42,312 nucleotides of DNA from Roseburia sp. (GTDB lineage Bacteria > Bacillota > Clostridia > Lachnospirales > Lachnospiraceae), in the NCBI GenBank assembly GCA_003483745.1, contig DMYD01000040.1:35786-78097 (forward strand). The letters run 5' to 3'. Shown piece after piece: positions 1 through 8,712 of the stretch; within the stretch, counting starts at the first letter, position 1, and each line of letters opens with the position of its first letter. Both the position numbers and the translations under genes were made by a program. The notes below the pieces were generated by a model. It saw only the letters and a list, made by a program, of their open reading frames with translations. It was not told the origin of the DNA and did not search any database.

Positions 1-23
1 TATTAATACGAAAGGAGAAAAAG

Positions 24-1856
24 ATGCCGTATTATTCTGATGACATCATAGAAGAAGTGCGTTCCAGGAATGACATTGTTGATGTGATTTCCCAATATGT
101 GCGTCTTTCCAAAAAGGGCAGTACCTATTTTGGACTCTGCCCATTTCATAATGAAAAAACAGGCTCCTTTTCCGTGTCGCCGGGTAAGCAGATGTACTAT
201 TGTTTTGGGTGCGGCGCGGGTGGAAATGTATTTACGTTTCTGATGGAGTATGAAAATTTTACATTCGGCGAGGCAATGGAAGCGTTAGCCGACCGTGCAG
301 GTGTGGAATTGCCGAAGCAGGAATACACCAGCGCACAGAGGCAGGAAGCAGACAAACGTGCAAGACTGCTTGAAATTAATAAAGAAGCAGCAAAGTATTT
401 TTACATGCTGCTGCGCGGAGAGAGAGGCGTGCGTGCGCTTGCTTATTTTAGAAAGCGTGAGCTGTCAGACGAGACGATGCAGAAATTTGGTCTCGGCTAC
501 TCCGACCAGTACAGTGATGATCTTTACCGGTATCTGCGGAAAAAGGGATACGGGGATGATATTTTAAAAGAATCCGGTTTAGTCAGTATTGACGAGAAGC
601 GTGGCGGGTACGATAAGTTCTGGAACCGTGCAATGTTCCCGATTATGGACGTCCACAATAAGGTGATTGGTTTTGGTGGACGTGTCATGGGGGAAGGTGA
701 GCCGAAATATTTAAATTCACCGGAGACAAAGATTTTTGATAAGAGCCGGAATCTCTACGGATTAAATTTTGCGAGAAGCACCAAAAAACCGCAGCTTCTT
801 CTTTGCGAGGGGTATATGGATGTGATCGCTCTGCATCAGGCAGGGTTTGACAATGCGGTTGCGTCTTTGGGAACAGCACTCACAAGCGGACATGCCAATC
901 TGTTAAAACGTTACACGAAAAATGTCTATCTGACCTATGACAGTGACGGCGCGGGTGTGAAAGCGGCACTTCGTGCGATCCCGATCTTAAAGGAAGTGGG
1001 AATTACCACGAAGGTCATCAATATGAAGCCGTACAAAGATCCCGATGAGTTTATCAAGGCACTCGGCGCGGAGGAATATCAGAAGCGGATCGATACGGCA
1101 GAAAACAGTTTTATGTTTGAAATCCGTATCTTAGAGCAGCAGTATGATATGCATGATCCGGAGAGTAAGACAAAGTTTTACAATGCAGTTGCCGAAAAAC
1201 TCTGTTCGTTCGGAGAAAAATTAGAGCGCGATAATTATATTGCTGCGGTAGCAGACAAGTATATGATCGGTATCGAAGATCTGCGCAGACTGGTGAACCA
1301 GTATGGTGCAAAGATCGGTATGGCAGCAGGCGGTGCATCGCCTATGCGTGAGAGATCCGAATTCAGAAAAGAGCAGGGCAGCGAAAAGAAAAAGGAAAAC
1401 GGTATGATACAGTCACAGAAACTGTTGTTAACCTGGCTGATCGAGCATACCGCGCTGTTTCCTAAGATTGAGAAATATATTTCGCCTGATGATTTCACAG
1501 AAGAAATTTATCACAAAGCGGCGGAAATATTATATGAACAGTACCGGGATACCGGTACCGTCAATCCGGCAAAAATTGTCAGTATGTTTCAAAATGAAGA
1601 AGAACAGCGCGAGATTGCAGGTCTTTTTCATGCCACGATCCGCGGCGTAGAGACAGAAGGAGACAAAGAAAATGGTGGATATTCCAAAGAAACGTTTGAA
1701 AAAGCGTTAAAAGAAACCATTGTCCGGGTAAAACAAAACAGCATTGAGTATCACTTGAAGAACATGGCACCGACCGATATGGCGGCGCTGCAACGGTCAG
1801 TGGCGGATAAGAAGGCACTTGAAGAATTAGAGAAAGTGCATATTTCCATTGATTAA
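24..1856 (+). CDS. dnaG: DNA primase DnaG
   Basis: Synthesises RNA primers at the replication fork in concert with the replicative helicase. The 610-residue protein has the usual bacterial architecture. An N-terminal CHC2 zinc-binding domain shows C39, H42, C60 and C63. A TOPRIM catalytic core follows, with the acidic motif CEGYMD (E262) and the metal-binding DSDG motif (D306, D308). The C-terminal helicase-interacting region is less conserved. The start at 24 is preceded by a strong AAGGAG Shine-Dalgarno, so the gene is complete. It is followed 37 bp downstream by rpoD, the classic dnaG-rpoD pair of the macromolecular synthesis operon. Its promoter lies outside the window. Family assignment is firm from motifs and context. 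Confidence 0.97.
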   Translation: MPYYSDDIIEEVRSRNDIVDVISQYVRLSKKGSTYFGLCPFHNEKTGSFSVSPGKQMYYCFGCGAGGNVFTFLMEYENFTFGEAMEALADRAGVELPKQEYTSAQRQEADKRARLLEINKEAAKYFYMLLRGERGVRALAYFRKRELSDETMQKFGLGYSDQYSDDLYRYLRKKGYGDDILKESGLVSIDEKRGGYDKFWNRAMFPIMDVHNKVIGFGGRVMGEGEPKYLNSPETKIFDKSRNLYGLNFARSTKKPQLLLCEGYMDVIALHQAGFDNAVASLGTALTSGHANLLKRYTKNVYLTYDSDGAGVKAALRAIPILKEVGITTKVINMKPYKDPDEFIKALGAEEYQKRIDTAENSFMFEIRILEQQYDMHDPESKTKFYNAVAEKLCSFGEKLERDNYIAAVADKYMIGIEDLRRLVNQYGAKIGMAAGGASPMRERSEFRKEQGSEKKKENGMIQSQKLLLTWLIEHTALFPKIEKYISPDDFTEEIYHKAAEILYEQYRDTGTVNPAKIVSMFQNEEEQREIAGLFHATIRGVETEGDKENGGYSKETFEKALKETIVRVKQNSIEYHLKNMAPTDMAALQRSVADKKALEELEKVHISID

Positions 1857-1893
1857 GGACAAAATAGTAGAAAACCTGAGAGGATGAAACAAA

Positions 1894-3087
1894 ATGGCAA
1901 CAAAAAAGAAAGAAAACAACGAAAATACGAAGGTTTCCGGAAAAAAAGCGGAGGCATCTGCAGTAAATAATGCAGAAGCAGAAGCAGCAAGAGAAAAATT
2001 TCAGGAAAAATTAAAAGAACTGTTAAATCTCGCAAAAAAGAAAAAGAATATGTTAGAGTACCAGGAAATCAGTGATTTCTTTGCAGATATGCAGCTTGAC
2101 TCTGATAAATTTGAGAAAATCCTTGATTTCCTTGAGGCAAATAATATCGATGTTTTAAGAATCACAGATGATGATGCGGATGATGATATTCTTCTTGAAG
2201 TGGATGATGACGACGAGATCGAAGTAGAAAAGATCGACCTTTCTGTTCCGGACGGTGTGTCCATTGAAGATCCGGTCCGTATGTACTTAAAGGAGATCGG
2301 TAAAGTGCCGTTGCTTTCCGCAGAGGAGGAAATCGAGCTTGCAAAGCGTATGGAACTTGGCGATCAGGAGGCAAAAAAACGTCTTGCTGAGGCAAACTTA
2401 CGTCTGGTAGTCAGCATTGCAAAACGTTATGTAGGACGTGGTATGTTATTCCTTGACCTGATCCAGGAGGGAAATCTTGGTCTGATCAAAGCCGTTGAAA
2501 AGTTCGATTACCGCAAGGGATATAAGTTTTCCACATATGCGACATGGTGGATCCGCCAGGCGATCACAAGAGCGATAGCAGATCAGGCGCGTACGATCCG
2601 TATTCCGGTTCATATGGTCGAGACGATCAACAAACTGATCCGCGTGAGCAGACAGTTACTGCAGGAGTTAGGACGTGAACCGACCCCGGAGGAGATTGCG
2701 GCAGAGATGAATATGCCGGTAGAGCGTGTGCGAGAAATCTTAAAAATTTCTCAGGAACCGGTTTCCTTAGAGACCCCGATCGGTGAGGAGGAGGACAGTC
2801 ATCTTGGAGATTTTATTCAGGATGATAACGTACCTGTTCCGGCAGATGCAGCTGCATTTACGCTATTAAAAGAACAATTAGAAGAAGTGCTTGGAACATT
2901 GACAGAGCGTGAGCAGAAGGTACTTACACTTCGATTTGGTCTTGAGGATGGACGTGCAAGAACACTTGAAGAAGTTGGAAAAGAATTTAATGTCACTCGT
3001 GAACGTATTCGTCAGATCGAGGCGAAAGCATTGCGTAAGCTGCGTCATCCAAGCAGAAGCCGCAAGTTAAAGGATTATCTGGAGTAA
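1894..3087 (+). CDS. rpoD: RNA polymerase primary sigma factor RpoD/SigA
   Basis: Housekeeping sigma-70 factor that directs RNA polymerase to -35/-10 promoters. The 397-residue protein has a lysine/acidic-rich N-terminus with a short region 1.1, including a run of Asp/Glu around residues 90-112. Region 1.2 follows (DPVRMYLKEIGKVPLL), then region 2 with the RpoD-box signature (DLIQEGNLGLIKAVEKFDY) and the melting segment YATWWIRQAI. Region 4.2 ends with the helix-turn-helix VTRERIRQIEAKALRKLR. The length fits the short Gram-positive SigA type. It sits between dnaG and trmK, with the trmK start one base after its stop, so co-transcription is likely. Nothing looks broken. Confidence 0.98.
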   Translation: MATKKKENNENTKVSGKKAEASAVNNAEAEAAREKFQEKLKELLNLAKKKKNMLEYQEISDFFADMQLDSDKFEKILDFLEANNIDVLRITDDDADDDILLEVDDDDEIEVEKIDLSVPDGVSIEDPVRMYLKEIGKVPLLSAEEEIELAKRMELGDQEAKKRLAEANLRLVVSIAKRYVGRGMLFLDLIQEGNLGLIKAVEKFDYRKGYKFSTYATWWIRQAITRAIADQARTIRIPVHMVETINKLIRVSRQLLQELGREPTPEEIAAEMNMPVERVREILKISQEPVSLETPIGEEEDSHLGDFIQDDNVPVPADAAAFTLLKEQLEEVLGTLTEREQKVLTLRFGLEDGRARTLEEVGKEFNVTRERIRQIEAKALRKLRHPSRSRKLKDYLE

Positions 3088-3088
3088 A

Positions 3089-3847
3089 ATGGTAAAGATA
3101 TCAGACAGATTAAAAACGGCGGCTTCATTAATCCGCGAGGGTGCGGTGCTTGCCGATGTCGGAACAGATCACGGTTATGTGCCAATCTATCTGTTAGAGC
3201 AAAAGAAGATCAAAAGCGCGATCGCAATGGATATCAATAAGGGACCGTTAGAACGTGCAAGGGAACATATTCATTTATATGGTATGGATGCATACATACA
3301 GACCAGACTTTCGGATGGAGTTGCAGCATTAGAAAAGGGCGAGGCTGACTCCATATTGGTTGCTGGTATGGGGGGCGGACTTGTGATGCATATCTTAGAA
3401 GAGGGAAAAGCTGTCTGTCAGGCAGCAGACGAACTGGTCCTGCAGCCACAATCGGAACTGTGCAGTGTCAGGGAGTATCTTGCCGAAAATGGATATGAGA
3501 CAGATGCAGAGTGCATGGTATTTGAGGATGGCAAATATTATCCGATGATGCGTGTACACTATCAGGCAGGGAAAAACGAAAATACAGATATGGCAATAAA
3601 AGATACGGAAAACAGTAAAGAGCAGAACAAAAGCAAATATAAGGTCGAATGTTTATACGGCAGGCATTTGCTTATGGAGAAAAATCCTGTATTGCATCAG
3701 TATCTGGGAAAAGAACATCAGGTGTTTGAAAATATTTTGGACAATCTTTTAAAACAGCCGGAATCTGAAAAAATAGCCATGCGCATCGAAGAAGTAAGGG
3801 AAGCACTTGGGTATAATGAGGCAGCACGCGCATATTATAGAGCGTGA
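3089..3847 (+). CDS. trmK: tRNA (adenine-22-N1)-methyltransferase TrmK family
   Basis: Predicted SAM-dependent methyltransferase that makes m1A22 in tRNA. The N-terminal half is a Rossmann methyltransferase fold with the motif I variant ADVGTDHGYVP (residues 22-32). The glycine-rich VAGMGGGLVMHIL follows around residue 90, typical of the TrmK/YqfN family. The C-terminal part is helical and likely contacts tRNA. The 252-residue length is normal for the family. The ATG lies one base after the rpoD stop, so translation is probably coupled to the sigma factor gene; a gene of this family just after rpoD is a common Firmicute arrangement. The gene symbol rests on family resemblance and position. 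Confidence 0.9.
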   Translation: MVKISDRLKTAASLIREGAVLADVGTDHGYVPIYLLEQKKIKSAIAMDINKGPLERAREHIHLYGMDAYIQTRLSDGVAALEKGEADSILVAGMGGGLVMHILEEGKAVCQAADELVLQPQSELCSVREYLAENGYETDAECMVFEDGKYYPMMRVHYQAGKNENTDMAIKDTENSKEQNKSKYKVECLYGRHLLMEKNPVLHQYLGKEHQVFENILDNLLKQPESEKIAMRIEEVREALGYNEAARAYYRA

Positions 3848-3902
3848 GCTGCTAAGATAGCTGTGCAGAAAAAGACAACAGGCTGAAAGAATGGAGAATG
3901 AT

Positions 3903-5573
3903 ATGGGAGAAGAACAGATTGTTGTAAAAATCGGGGAAAAAGAAAAAACATATCCGGCAGGAATCAGTTTCTTAAGTATTGCGCAGGAATATCAGGATCA
4001 GTATGAGGATGATATTGTGCTGGCACTGTATAATAACAGACTGCGCGAGTTGAAAAAGACCGTAGAAAAAGACGGAGAATTATCTTTTCTTACAACGTCT
4101 GATAAGACCGGAAAACGTGCATACCGCAGAAGTGTTACGCTGTTGATGCAAAAGGCAGTTTATAATCTGTGGAGCAAAGAGCATATTGGCGTACATGTCA
4201 GATATGCCATTGGCCAGGGATATTACTGCGAACTGATGAAAGACGGATGGAACTGCAAAATCACGGAGACGATGATTGAGGAATTAAAAAAAGAGATGTA
4301 CCGTCTTGTGATGGCAGATCTGCCGATTAAAAAATACAGTATGAATACAGATGAGGCAGTGGCTTTATTCCATGAACTTGGAATGAAAGACAAAGAAAAA
4401 CTATTCTGTTACCGCCGCAGTTCCAGAGTAAATATTTACGAGCTGGATCATTATAAGGATTATTTTTACGGATTTATGGTGCCGTCGACCGGGTATTTGA
4501 GATATTATGATGTGACGGCATATCAGGATGGGTTTGTACTTATGTTTCCTGGAAAAGAAACCAAAAAGGTTTCGGAATTTGTGCCATCGGATAAATTATT
4601 TTTTACATTAAAACGTTCGAGAGACTGGGGAAAACTGCAGCAGATCGATACGATCGGTGCACTCAATGATGCGATCGCGGCGGGAAAAACACAGGAGATG
4701 ATCTTAACACAGGAAGCATTGTTTGAAGAACGCATCGGAGCACTTGCGGAAATGATCGTTAAGGAAGCAGGAAAGAAGTTCATCATGATTGCAGGACCTT
4801 CTTCATCCGGAAAAACGACTTTTTCACACAGGCTGTCCATACAGCTTGCGGCAAAGGGATTAAAACCGCATCCGTTTCCACTGGATGACTATTATGTTGA
4901 CCGTGATAAATGCCCGCGTGATGAAAAAGGAGAACTTGACTTCGAGTGCCTGGAATCATTGGATGTAGAACTTTTCAACCATGATATGAATGAACTTTTA
5001 GCAGGCAAGGCAGTCAATCTTCCAATCTTTAATTTCAAGACGGGAAAAAGGGAATATAAAGATAAAATCATGCAGCTTGGAAAAGATGATGTGTTAGTCA
5101 TCGAAGGTATTCATGGACTGAATGATAAGTTGTCTTATTCCCTTCCGGTGGAGAGTAAGTTCAAGATCTATATCAGTGCACTGACACAGTTAAATATCGA
5201 TGAACACAATTATCTGCCGACTACGGACGGAAGAATGATACGTCGTATCGTGCGTGATGCGAGAACCAGAGGAACATCGGCAAAAGAGACGATTGCCATG
5301 TGGGATTCGGTACGTCGTGGTGAGGAAAAGAATATTTTCCCGTTCCAGGAAGGGGCAGACGTGATGTTCAATTCTGCGCTGATCTATGAACTGGCAGTGT
5401 TAAAAATTTATGCGGAACCTCTTTTGTTTGCAATCGACAAGGATTGTCCGGAATATCTTGAGGCAAAGCGTCTCTTGAAATTTTTGGATTATTTTCTTCC
5501 AATGTCTCCGGATGGAATCGGACAGAATTCCATTATCCGGGAATTTATAGGTGGTTCCTGCTTTAATGTATGA
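3903..5573 (+). CDS. TGS-domain / uridine kinase-like (PRK family) nucleoside kinase
   Basis: The protein couples an N-terminal TGS-like and ThrRS-like editing-type region to a C-terminal P-loop kinase of the phosphoribulokinase/uridine kinase family. The first region covers about residues 1-250 and includes a VHVRYAIGQGYYCEL segment. The P-loop GPSSSGKTT lies near residue 298, followed by FPLDDYYVDRD and IEGIHGLND, all typical of uridine kinases. It is expected to phosphorylate a nucleoside, but the TGS/ThrRS-like fusion means the true substrate is not certain. An in-frame ATG at 3891 would add four residues. The start at 3903 was preferred because GGAG lies six bases upstream. The gene follows trmK by 55 bp and precedes rnpB. 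Confidence 0.85.
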   Translation: MGEEQIVVKIGEKEKTYPAGISFLSIAQEYQDQYEDDIVLALYNNRLRELKKTVEKDGELSFLTTSDKTGKRAYRRSVTLLMQKAVYNLWSKEHIGVHVRYAIGQGYYCELMKDGWNCKITETMIEELKKEMYRLVMADLPIKKYSMNTDEAVALFHELGMKDKEKLFCYRRSSRVNIYELDHYKDYFYGFMVPSTGYLRYYDVTAYQDGFVLMFPGKETKKVSEFVPSDKLFFTLKRSRDWGKLQQIDTIGALNDAIAAGKTQEMILTQEALFEERIGALAEMIVKEAGKKFIMIAGPSSSGKTTFSHRLSIQLAAKGLKPHPFPLDDYYVDRDKCPRDEKGELDFECLESLDVELFNHDMNELLAGKAVNLPIFNFKTGKREYKDKIMQLGKDDVLVIEGIHGLNDKLSYSLPVESKFKIYISALTQLNIDEHNYLPTTDGRMIRRIVRDARTRGTSAKETIAMWDSVRRGEEKNIFPFQEGADVMFNSALIYELAVLKIYAEPLLFAIDKDCPEYLEAKRLLKFLDYFLPMSPDGIGQNSIIREFIGGSCFNV

Positions 5574-5584
5574 GAAAATTAGGC

Positions 5585-5613
5585 TTGCACAAATAACGAA
5601 AAAAGTGTATAGT
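5585..5613 (+). promoter_or_regulatory. Predicted sigma-A promoter of rnpB
   Basis: A -35 TTGCAC at 5585-5590 and a -10 TATAGT at 5608-5613 are separated by exactly 17 bp. Transcription should begin near 5620, upstream of the RNase P RNA core. Confidence 0.75.
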
Positions 5614-5619
5614 TAATCG

Positions 5620-5661
5620 AGTGCCATGCCGGCAGGATATGCCGCACGGCAGATGATGGAT
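5620..5661 (+). other. 5' leader hairpin of the rnpB transcript
   Basis: Between the predicted transcription start and helix P1 of RNase P RNA lies an imperfect inverted repeat, TGCCATGCCGGCA against TGCCGCACGGCA, separated by about five bases. The precursor RNA should therefore begin with a stem-loop that is outside the catalytic core. It may be trimmed during maturation. Confidence 0.4.
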
Positions 5662-5662
5662 T

Positions 5663-6018
5663 TAAGTAGGACAAATGATCGCGGCCCGTTTATCGGGGTG
5701 AGGAAAGTCCGGGCTTCACAGGGCAGGATGCCGGATAACGTCCGGTAGAGGCGACTCTAAGGATAGTGCAACAGAAATATACCGCCCGGCATATACCGGG
5801 TAAGGGTGGAAGGGCAGTGTAAGAGACTACCGCCTCTCTGGTAACAGAGAGGGCATATGTAAACCCCATCCGAAGCAAGACCGAACAAAAGCGTTGACGT
5901 GGCCCGCCAGCTTTAGGTAGGTTGCTTGAGGCGGCTGGTAACAGTCGTCCTAGATAGATGATCATTCCGACTGCGGCTTGCTGCAGTTTAGACATAACCC
6001 GGCTTATCGTCCTGCTTA
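5663..6018 (+). ncRNA. rnpB: RNase P RNA (type A-like)
   Basis: Catalytic RNA of ribonuclease P, which removes 5' leaders from tRNA precursors. The universally conserved blocks are present in the right order. They are GAGGAAAGTCCGGGCT near 5700, ACAGAAATATACCGCC near 5771, GGGCAGTGTAAGAGACTACCGC near 5812, the TAGGTAGGTTGCTTGAGGC region near 5914, AGATAGATGATCATTCCG, and ACATAACCCGGCTTATCG at the 3' end. The ends were set by pairing AAGTAGGAC (from 5664) with GTCCTGCTT (to 6017) as helix P1. No protein is encoded here; the small ORFs that overlap it are chance. The layout fits type A RNA, as expected for Clostridia outside the Bacillus type B group. Confidence 0.95.
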
Positions 6019-6123
6019 AATCAGCTATCAGTATATGGAAATATAATCAAAATCTAAAATGTTTCTTAAAAGACAATAGGAATGTTGACGTTTGTGAGTG
6101 TAAGGTTTACCATAACGTCATGG

Positions 6124-6157
6124 ACAAAAAACGGTGCCAGAAAGGTGCCGTTTTTCC
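6124..6157 (+). terminator. Terminator-like hairpin downstream of rnpB
   Basis: AAAAACGGTGCC and GGTGCCGTTTTT pair fully if two G-U wobbles are allowed, with a short AGAAA loop and a run of T at the 3' side. It lies about 110 bp after the mature rnpB end. Confidence 0.65.
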
Positions 6158-6192
6158 GTACATAAACATAAAAATGCGATTGGCAGAGGGTG

Positions 6193-6235
6193 CATGCAGT
6201 TGTATATGATTGTATGTGATTACATGCAGTTGCAT
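6193..6235. repeat. Direct repeats spaced 30 bp upstream of the zinc-ribbon gene
   Basis: CATGCAGTTGTAT (6193-6205) recurs as CATGCAGTTGCAT (6223-6235). Between them lie two related ten-mers, TATATGATTG and TATGTGATTA. The period is 30 bp, about three DNA turns, which would place the copies on the same helix face. It sits just upstream of the ribosome binding site of the 6259 gene. It could be an operator or a short decayed repeat. Confidence 0.4.
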
Positions 6236-6258
6236 CTGGATGGAAAGGAATGTCATAG

Positions 6259-6654
6259 ATGAAAGAAAAATTACGACAGTTTATGATCGGCAGATACGGA
6301 GTGGATGATCTCTCAAGGGTACAGATCATTGTGGCACTTGTACTATTTTTGATATCTGCATTTTTCCGGATGAATATTTTATATTGGCTTGGCCTGGCGT
6401 TGTTAATTTATTCCTATTTCAGGATACTCTCACGGAATGTGTCAAAGCGTTACGAAGAGAATCAGAGATATTTAAATGCAAAATACCGGGCGGTGGTAAA
6501 GAAAAACAACATGAAAAAACGTTGGGCACAGCGCAGCACTTATCGTTTTTATAAATGCCCGCAGTGCAAGCAGACAGTCAGGGTACCGAAGGGAAGAGGA
6601 AAAATCTGCATTACCTGTCCAAAATGTAAGACAGAATTTATTAAAAAAAGCTGA
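6259..6654 (+). CDS. Small membrane protein with C-terminal zinc ribbon
   Basis: I do not recognise a named family. The 131-residue protein starts with about 20 basic/polar residues. Two hydrophobic segments follow at about 23-37 (VQIIVALVLFLISAFF) and 40-55 (ILYWLGLALLIYSYF), probably a hairpin in the membrane. A basic linker leads to a zinc ribbon built from CPQC and CPKC pairs around residues 100-125. The topology suggests that the ribbon faces the cytoplasm. AAAGGA lies nine bases before the ATG. It is followed 17 bp later by a DUF5685-like gene and then a J-domain gene, so the three may form one operon. Function is not assignable from sequence. Confidence 0.75.
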   Translation: MKEKLRQFMIGRYGVDDLSRVQIIVALVLFLISAFFRMNILYWLGLALLIYSYFRILSRNVSKRYEENQRYLNAKYRAVVKKNNMKKRWAQRSTYRFYKCPQCKQTVRVPKGRGKICITCPKCKTEFIKKS

Positions 6655-6671
6655 CAAAGGAGAAATGCCTT

Positions 6672-7538
6672 GTGTTTGGTTATATTAATATCAATCAAAA
6701 AGAGTTGACGGAAGAAGGGAAAAAAGCATATCAGGCATATTACTGTGGACTTTGCAGACAGCTTAAATCAAATTGCGGAACCAAAGGACAGATGCTGCTT
6801 GCATATGATATGACTTTTCTGATCGTTCTGCTGACAGGTCTTTATGAATTGCCAAATAAAAAGTCGAAGTTTACCTGCGCACTGCATCCGACTCAGAAGC
6901 GCACGGCATGGATCAATGACGCAACAAAATATGCAGCGGATATGAATGTGATTTTAGCGTACCATAATCTGATTGACGACTGGAATGATGACAGGGCATA
7001 TACTAAGAAGGCATTTGCAAAAATGCTGGATAAGGATTATACTCGTATCATATCAAAATATCCGAGACAGGTAAGCGCCATTGAGGAATATATGAAAAAG
7101 ACCAAAGACGTTGAAAAACGCCAGGAGACAAATCTTGATCTCGTTGCCGGCTTGACGGGAGAGATGATTGCGGAAGTATTTTGCTGGACGGAAGATGAAT
7201 GGGCGGAGGAACTCCGTACGATGGGGTTTTATATGGGAAAGTTTATCTACCTGATGGACGCATACGAAGATTATGACAGAGATAAGAAGAAAAATTGCTA
7301 TAATCCGCTCGCATTTGTTCAGGAAGAGCAGGCACAGGATCTTGATACCTGGTGCAGGTTACTTTTGACAAGTATGATGTCAGAATGTGCGAAGTCATTT
7401 GAACGTCTGCCAATTCTTTTGCATGCGGATATTCTGCGCAATATTCTGTACTCGGGTGTATGGTCTAAGTATGAATATCTCCAGATCAAAAAACGCAGGA
7501 TTGAAGAAAAGGCAAAAAAGAAAGAGCATAAACAATGA
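6672..7538 (+). CDS. DUF5685-like family protein
   Basis: The 288-residue protein begins MFGYININQKELTEEGKKAY and continues with YYCGLCRQLK. This N-terminal signature is that of the DUF5685 family found in Clostridia next to J-domain proteins. It is mostly helical, with Cys pairs near the N-terminus (CGLC) and an acidic helix containing LMDAYEDYDRDKKK near residue 195, somewhat like prenyl-synthase folds. No catalytic role is established. The start codon is GTG at 6672, with AAAGGAG about ten bases upstream. The downstream J-domain gene starts 10 bp after its stop, with a GAGG ribosome binding site touching the stop codon. The operon context suggests that it works with that co-chaperone. Confidence 0.8.
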   Translation: MFGYININQKELTEEGKKAYQAYYCGLCRQLKSNCGTKGQMLLAYDMTFLIVLLTGLYELPNKKSKFTCALHPTQKRTAWINDATKYAADMNVILAYHNLIDDWNDDRAYTKKAFAKMLDKDYTRIISKYPRQVSAIEEYMKKTKDVEKRQETNLDLVAGLTGEMIAEVFCWTEDEWAEELRTMGFYMGKFIYLMDAYEDYDRDKKKNCYNPLAFVQEEQAQDLDTWCRLLLTSMMSECAKSFERLPILLHADILRNILYSGVWSKYEYLQIKKRRIEEKAKKKEHKQ

Positions 7539-7548
7539 GGTTTGATTT

Positions 7549-8181
7549 ATGATGGATCCATATCAGGTACTTGGTGTATCACGAAGTGCCTCCGATGAAG
7601 AAATAAAAAAAGCATATCGTTCCTTAAGCCGCAGGTATCATCCGGATGCCAATGTCAATAATCCGAATAAGGCACAGGCTGAGGAAAAGTTCAAAGAAGT
7701 GCAGCAGGCATATGACCAGATCATGAAGGAAAAGCAGCAGGGAAGCGGCTATGGATATAATTCAGGAAACAGTTATGGATATGGGAGCGGACAGAGTTAT
7801 CATTATAATCAGAGTACTGAAAATCCAAAGATGCAGGCTGCTGCAAATTACATAGCAAACCGTTGTTATGCGGAGGCACTTAATGTTTTAAACGGGGTGC
7901 CGTTCTCTGAGAGAAATGCCCGCTGGTACTATTACAGTGCGCTGGCAAATCAGGGTATGGGAAATAATATCATTGCAAAAGAGCATGCTACGCGTGCGGT
8001 TGAGATGGAGCCGAGCAATTTTGAATACCGTCAGTTCCTGCAGCATTTAGAGTATGGTGGAACATGGTATACGAATATGGGAAGTAATTATGACAGACCT
8101 TATTCGAGTGCAGGTAACTGGTGTCTTAGTATGTTGTTTTTGAATATGCTTTGTAATTGCTGCTGCTTAAGACCGTTTTAA
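7549..8181 (+). CDS. J-domain protein with TPR-like middle and Cys-rich tail
   Basis: Predicted DnaK co-chaperone. The N-terminal J-domain (residues 3-65) has an intact HPD motif (H31-P32-D33). A Gly/Tyr/Ser/Asn-rich linker follows, then a TPR-like helical stretch around residues 105-165 (AANYIANRCYAEALNVLNG and later). The C-terminus is unusual: a hydrophobic, Cys-rich tail with MLCNCCCL before the final residues, possibly membrane-associated or metal/lipid-modified. It is not canonical DnaJ, since the zinc-finger and C-terminal peptide-binding domains are absent. The gene follows the DUF5685-like gene by 10 bp. The first of two adjacent ATGs was taken as start because GAGG is eight bases upstream. 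Confidence 0.85.
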   Translation: MMDPYQVLGVSRSASDEEIKKAYRSLSRRYHPDANVNNPNKAQAEEKFKEVQQAYDQIMKEKQQGSGYGYNSGNSYGYGSGQSYHYNQSTENPKMQAAANYIANRCYAEALNVLNGVPFSERNARWYYYSALANQGMGNNIIAKEHATRAVEMEPSNFEYRQFLQHLEYGGTWYTNMGSNYDRPYSSAGNWCLSMLFLNMLCNCCCLRPF

Positions 8182-8226
8182 AAGACTGGCTAAAGACTGG
8201 TCAAAGGAAAAAAATACTGGAACAAA

Positions 8227-8260
8227 AAATACTGCCGGGTCGATGGATCCGGCAGTATTT
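8227..8260. terminator. Bidirectional terminator between the J-domain gene and pyrI
   Basis: A perfect 12-bp inverted repeat, AAATACTGCCGG (8227-8238) and CCGGCAGTATTT (8249-8260), has a ten-base loop. T-runs follow on each strand, so it can end both the + strand operon and the converging - strand pyrBI transcript. Confidence 0.85.
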
Positions 8261-8263
8261 TTG

Positions 8264-8701
8264 TTAACGGCGGTTTGGATTTGTATATTTCTCCTCACAA
8301 TATTTGCAACGGTATACTTCTTTTTCCGGGTCAGTCAGAAGGAAGATCTGATCTAACTCCTGCTCAATCGAAGTGATGCATCGTGGATTTTTGCATTTGA
8401 TTACGTTTTTGACCTGCTTTGGAAGGCGAAGCTCTTTTTTGGAGACAATCTTATCATTCTGGATCACATTGACGGTGATATTGTGGTCGATAAAACCTAA
8501 AATATCAAAGTCGAGTGCATCGATCGGACATTCTACTTTTAAAATATCCTTTTTCCCCATTTTGCTGCTCTTGGCATTCTTAATGATGGCAACCGGGCAG
8601 TCGAGCTGGTCTAACTTCAAATCATGATAAATCTGCAGGCTCATACCTGCCTGAATATGATCAAGGACAAATCCCTCATGGATTCCACTGATATTTAACA
8701 T
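8264..8701 (-). CDS. pyrI: Aspartate carbamoyltransferase regulatory subunit PyrI
   Basis: Regulatory chain of aspartate transcarbamoylase, the committed step of pyrimidine synthesis. The 145-residue protein has an N-terminal allosteric nucleotide-binding domain and a C-terminal zinc domain. C103, C108, C132 and C135 follow the same spacing as the four zinc cysteines of the E. coli chain. The gene lies 11 bp downstream of pyrB on the same strand, with an AAGGAGG ribosome binding site in the gap. A PyrB-PyrI holoenzyme open to feedback control is therefore expected, unlike Bacillus, which lacks PyrI. The gene is complete and ends just before a bidirectional terminator. Confidence 0.95.
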   Translation of the reverse strand: MLNISGIHEGFVLDHIQAGMSLQIYHDLKLDQLDCPVAIIKNAKSSKMGKKDILKVECPIDALDFDILGFIDHNITVNVIQNDKIVSKKELRLPKQVKNVIKCKNPRCITSIEQELDQIFLLTDPEKEVYRCKYCEEKYTNPNRR

Positions 8702-8712
8702 TGTTCTCCTCC

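Noticed and set aside
5690..5995. ORF on the - strand across rnpB, and a + strand ORF at 5958-6209
   Set aside because: The region is conserved RNase P RNA; the ORFs have no ribosome binding site of note and no protein-like composition.
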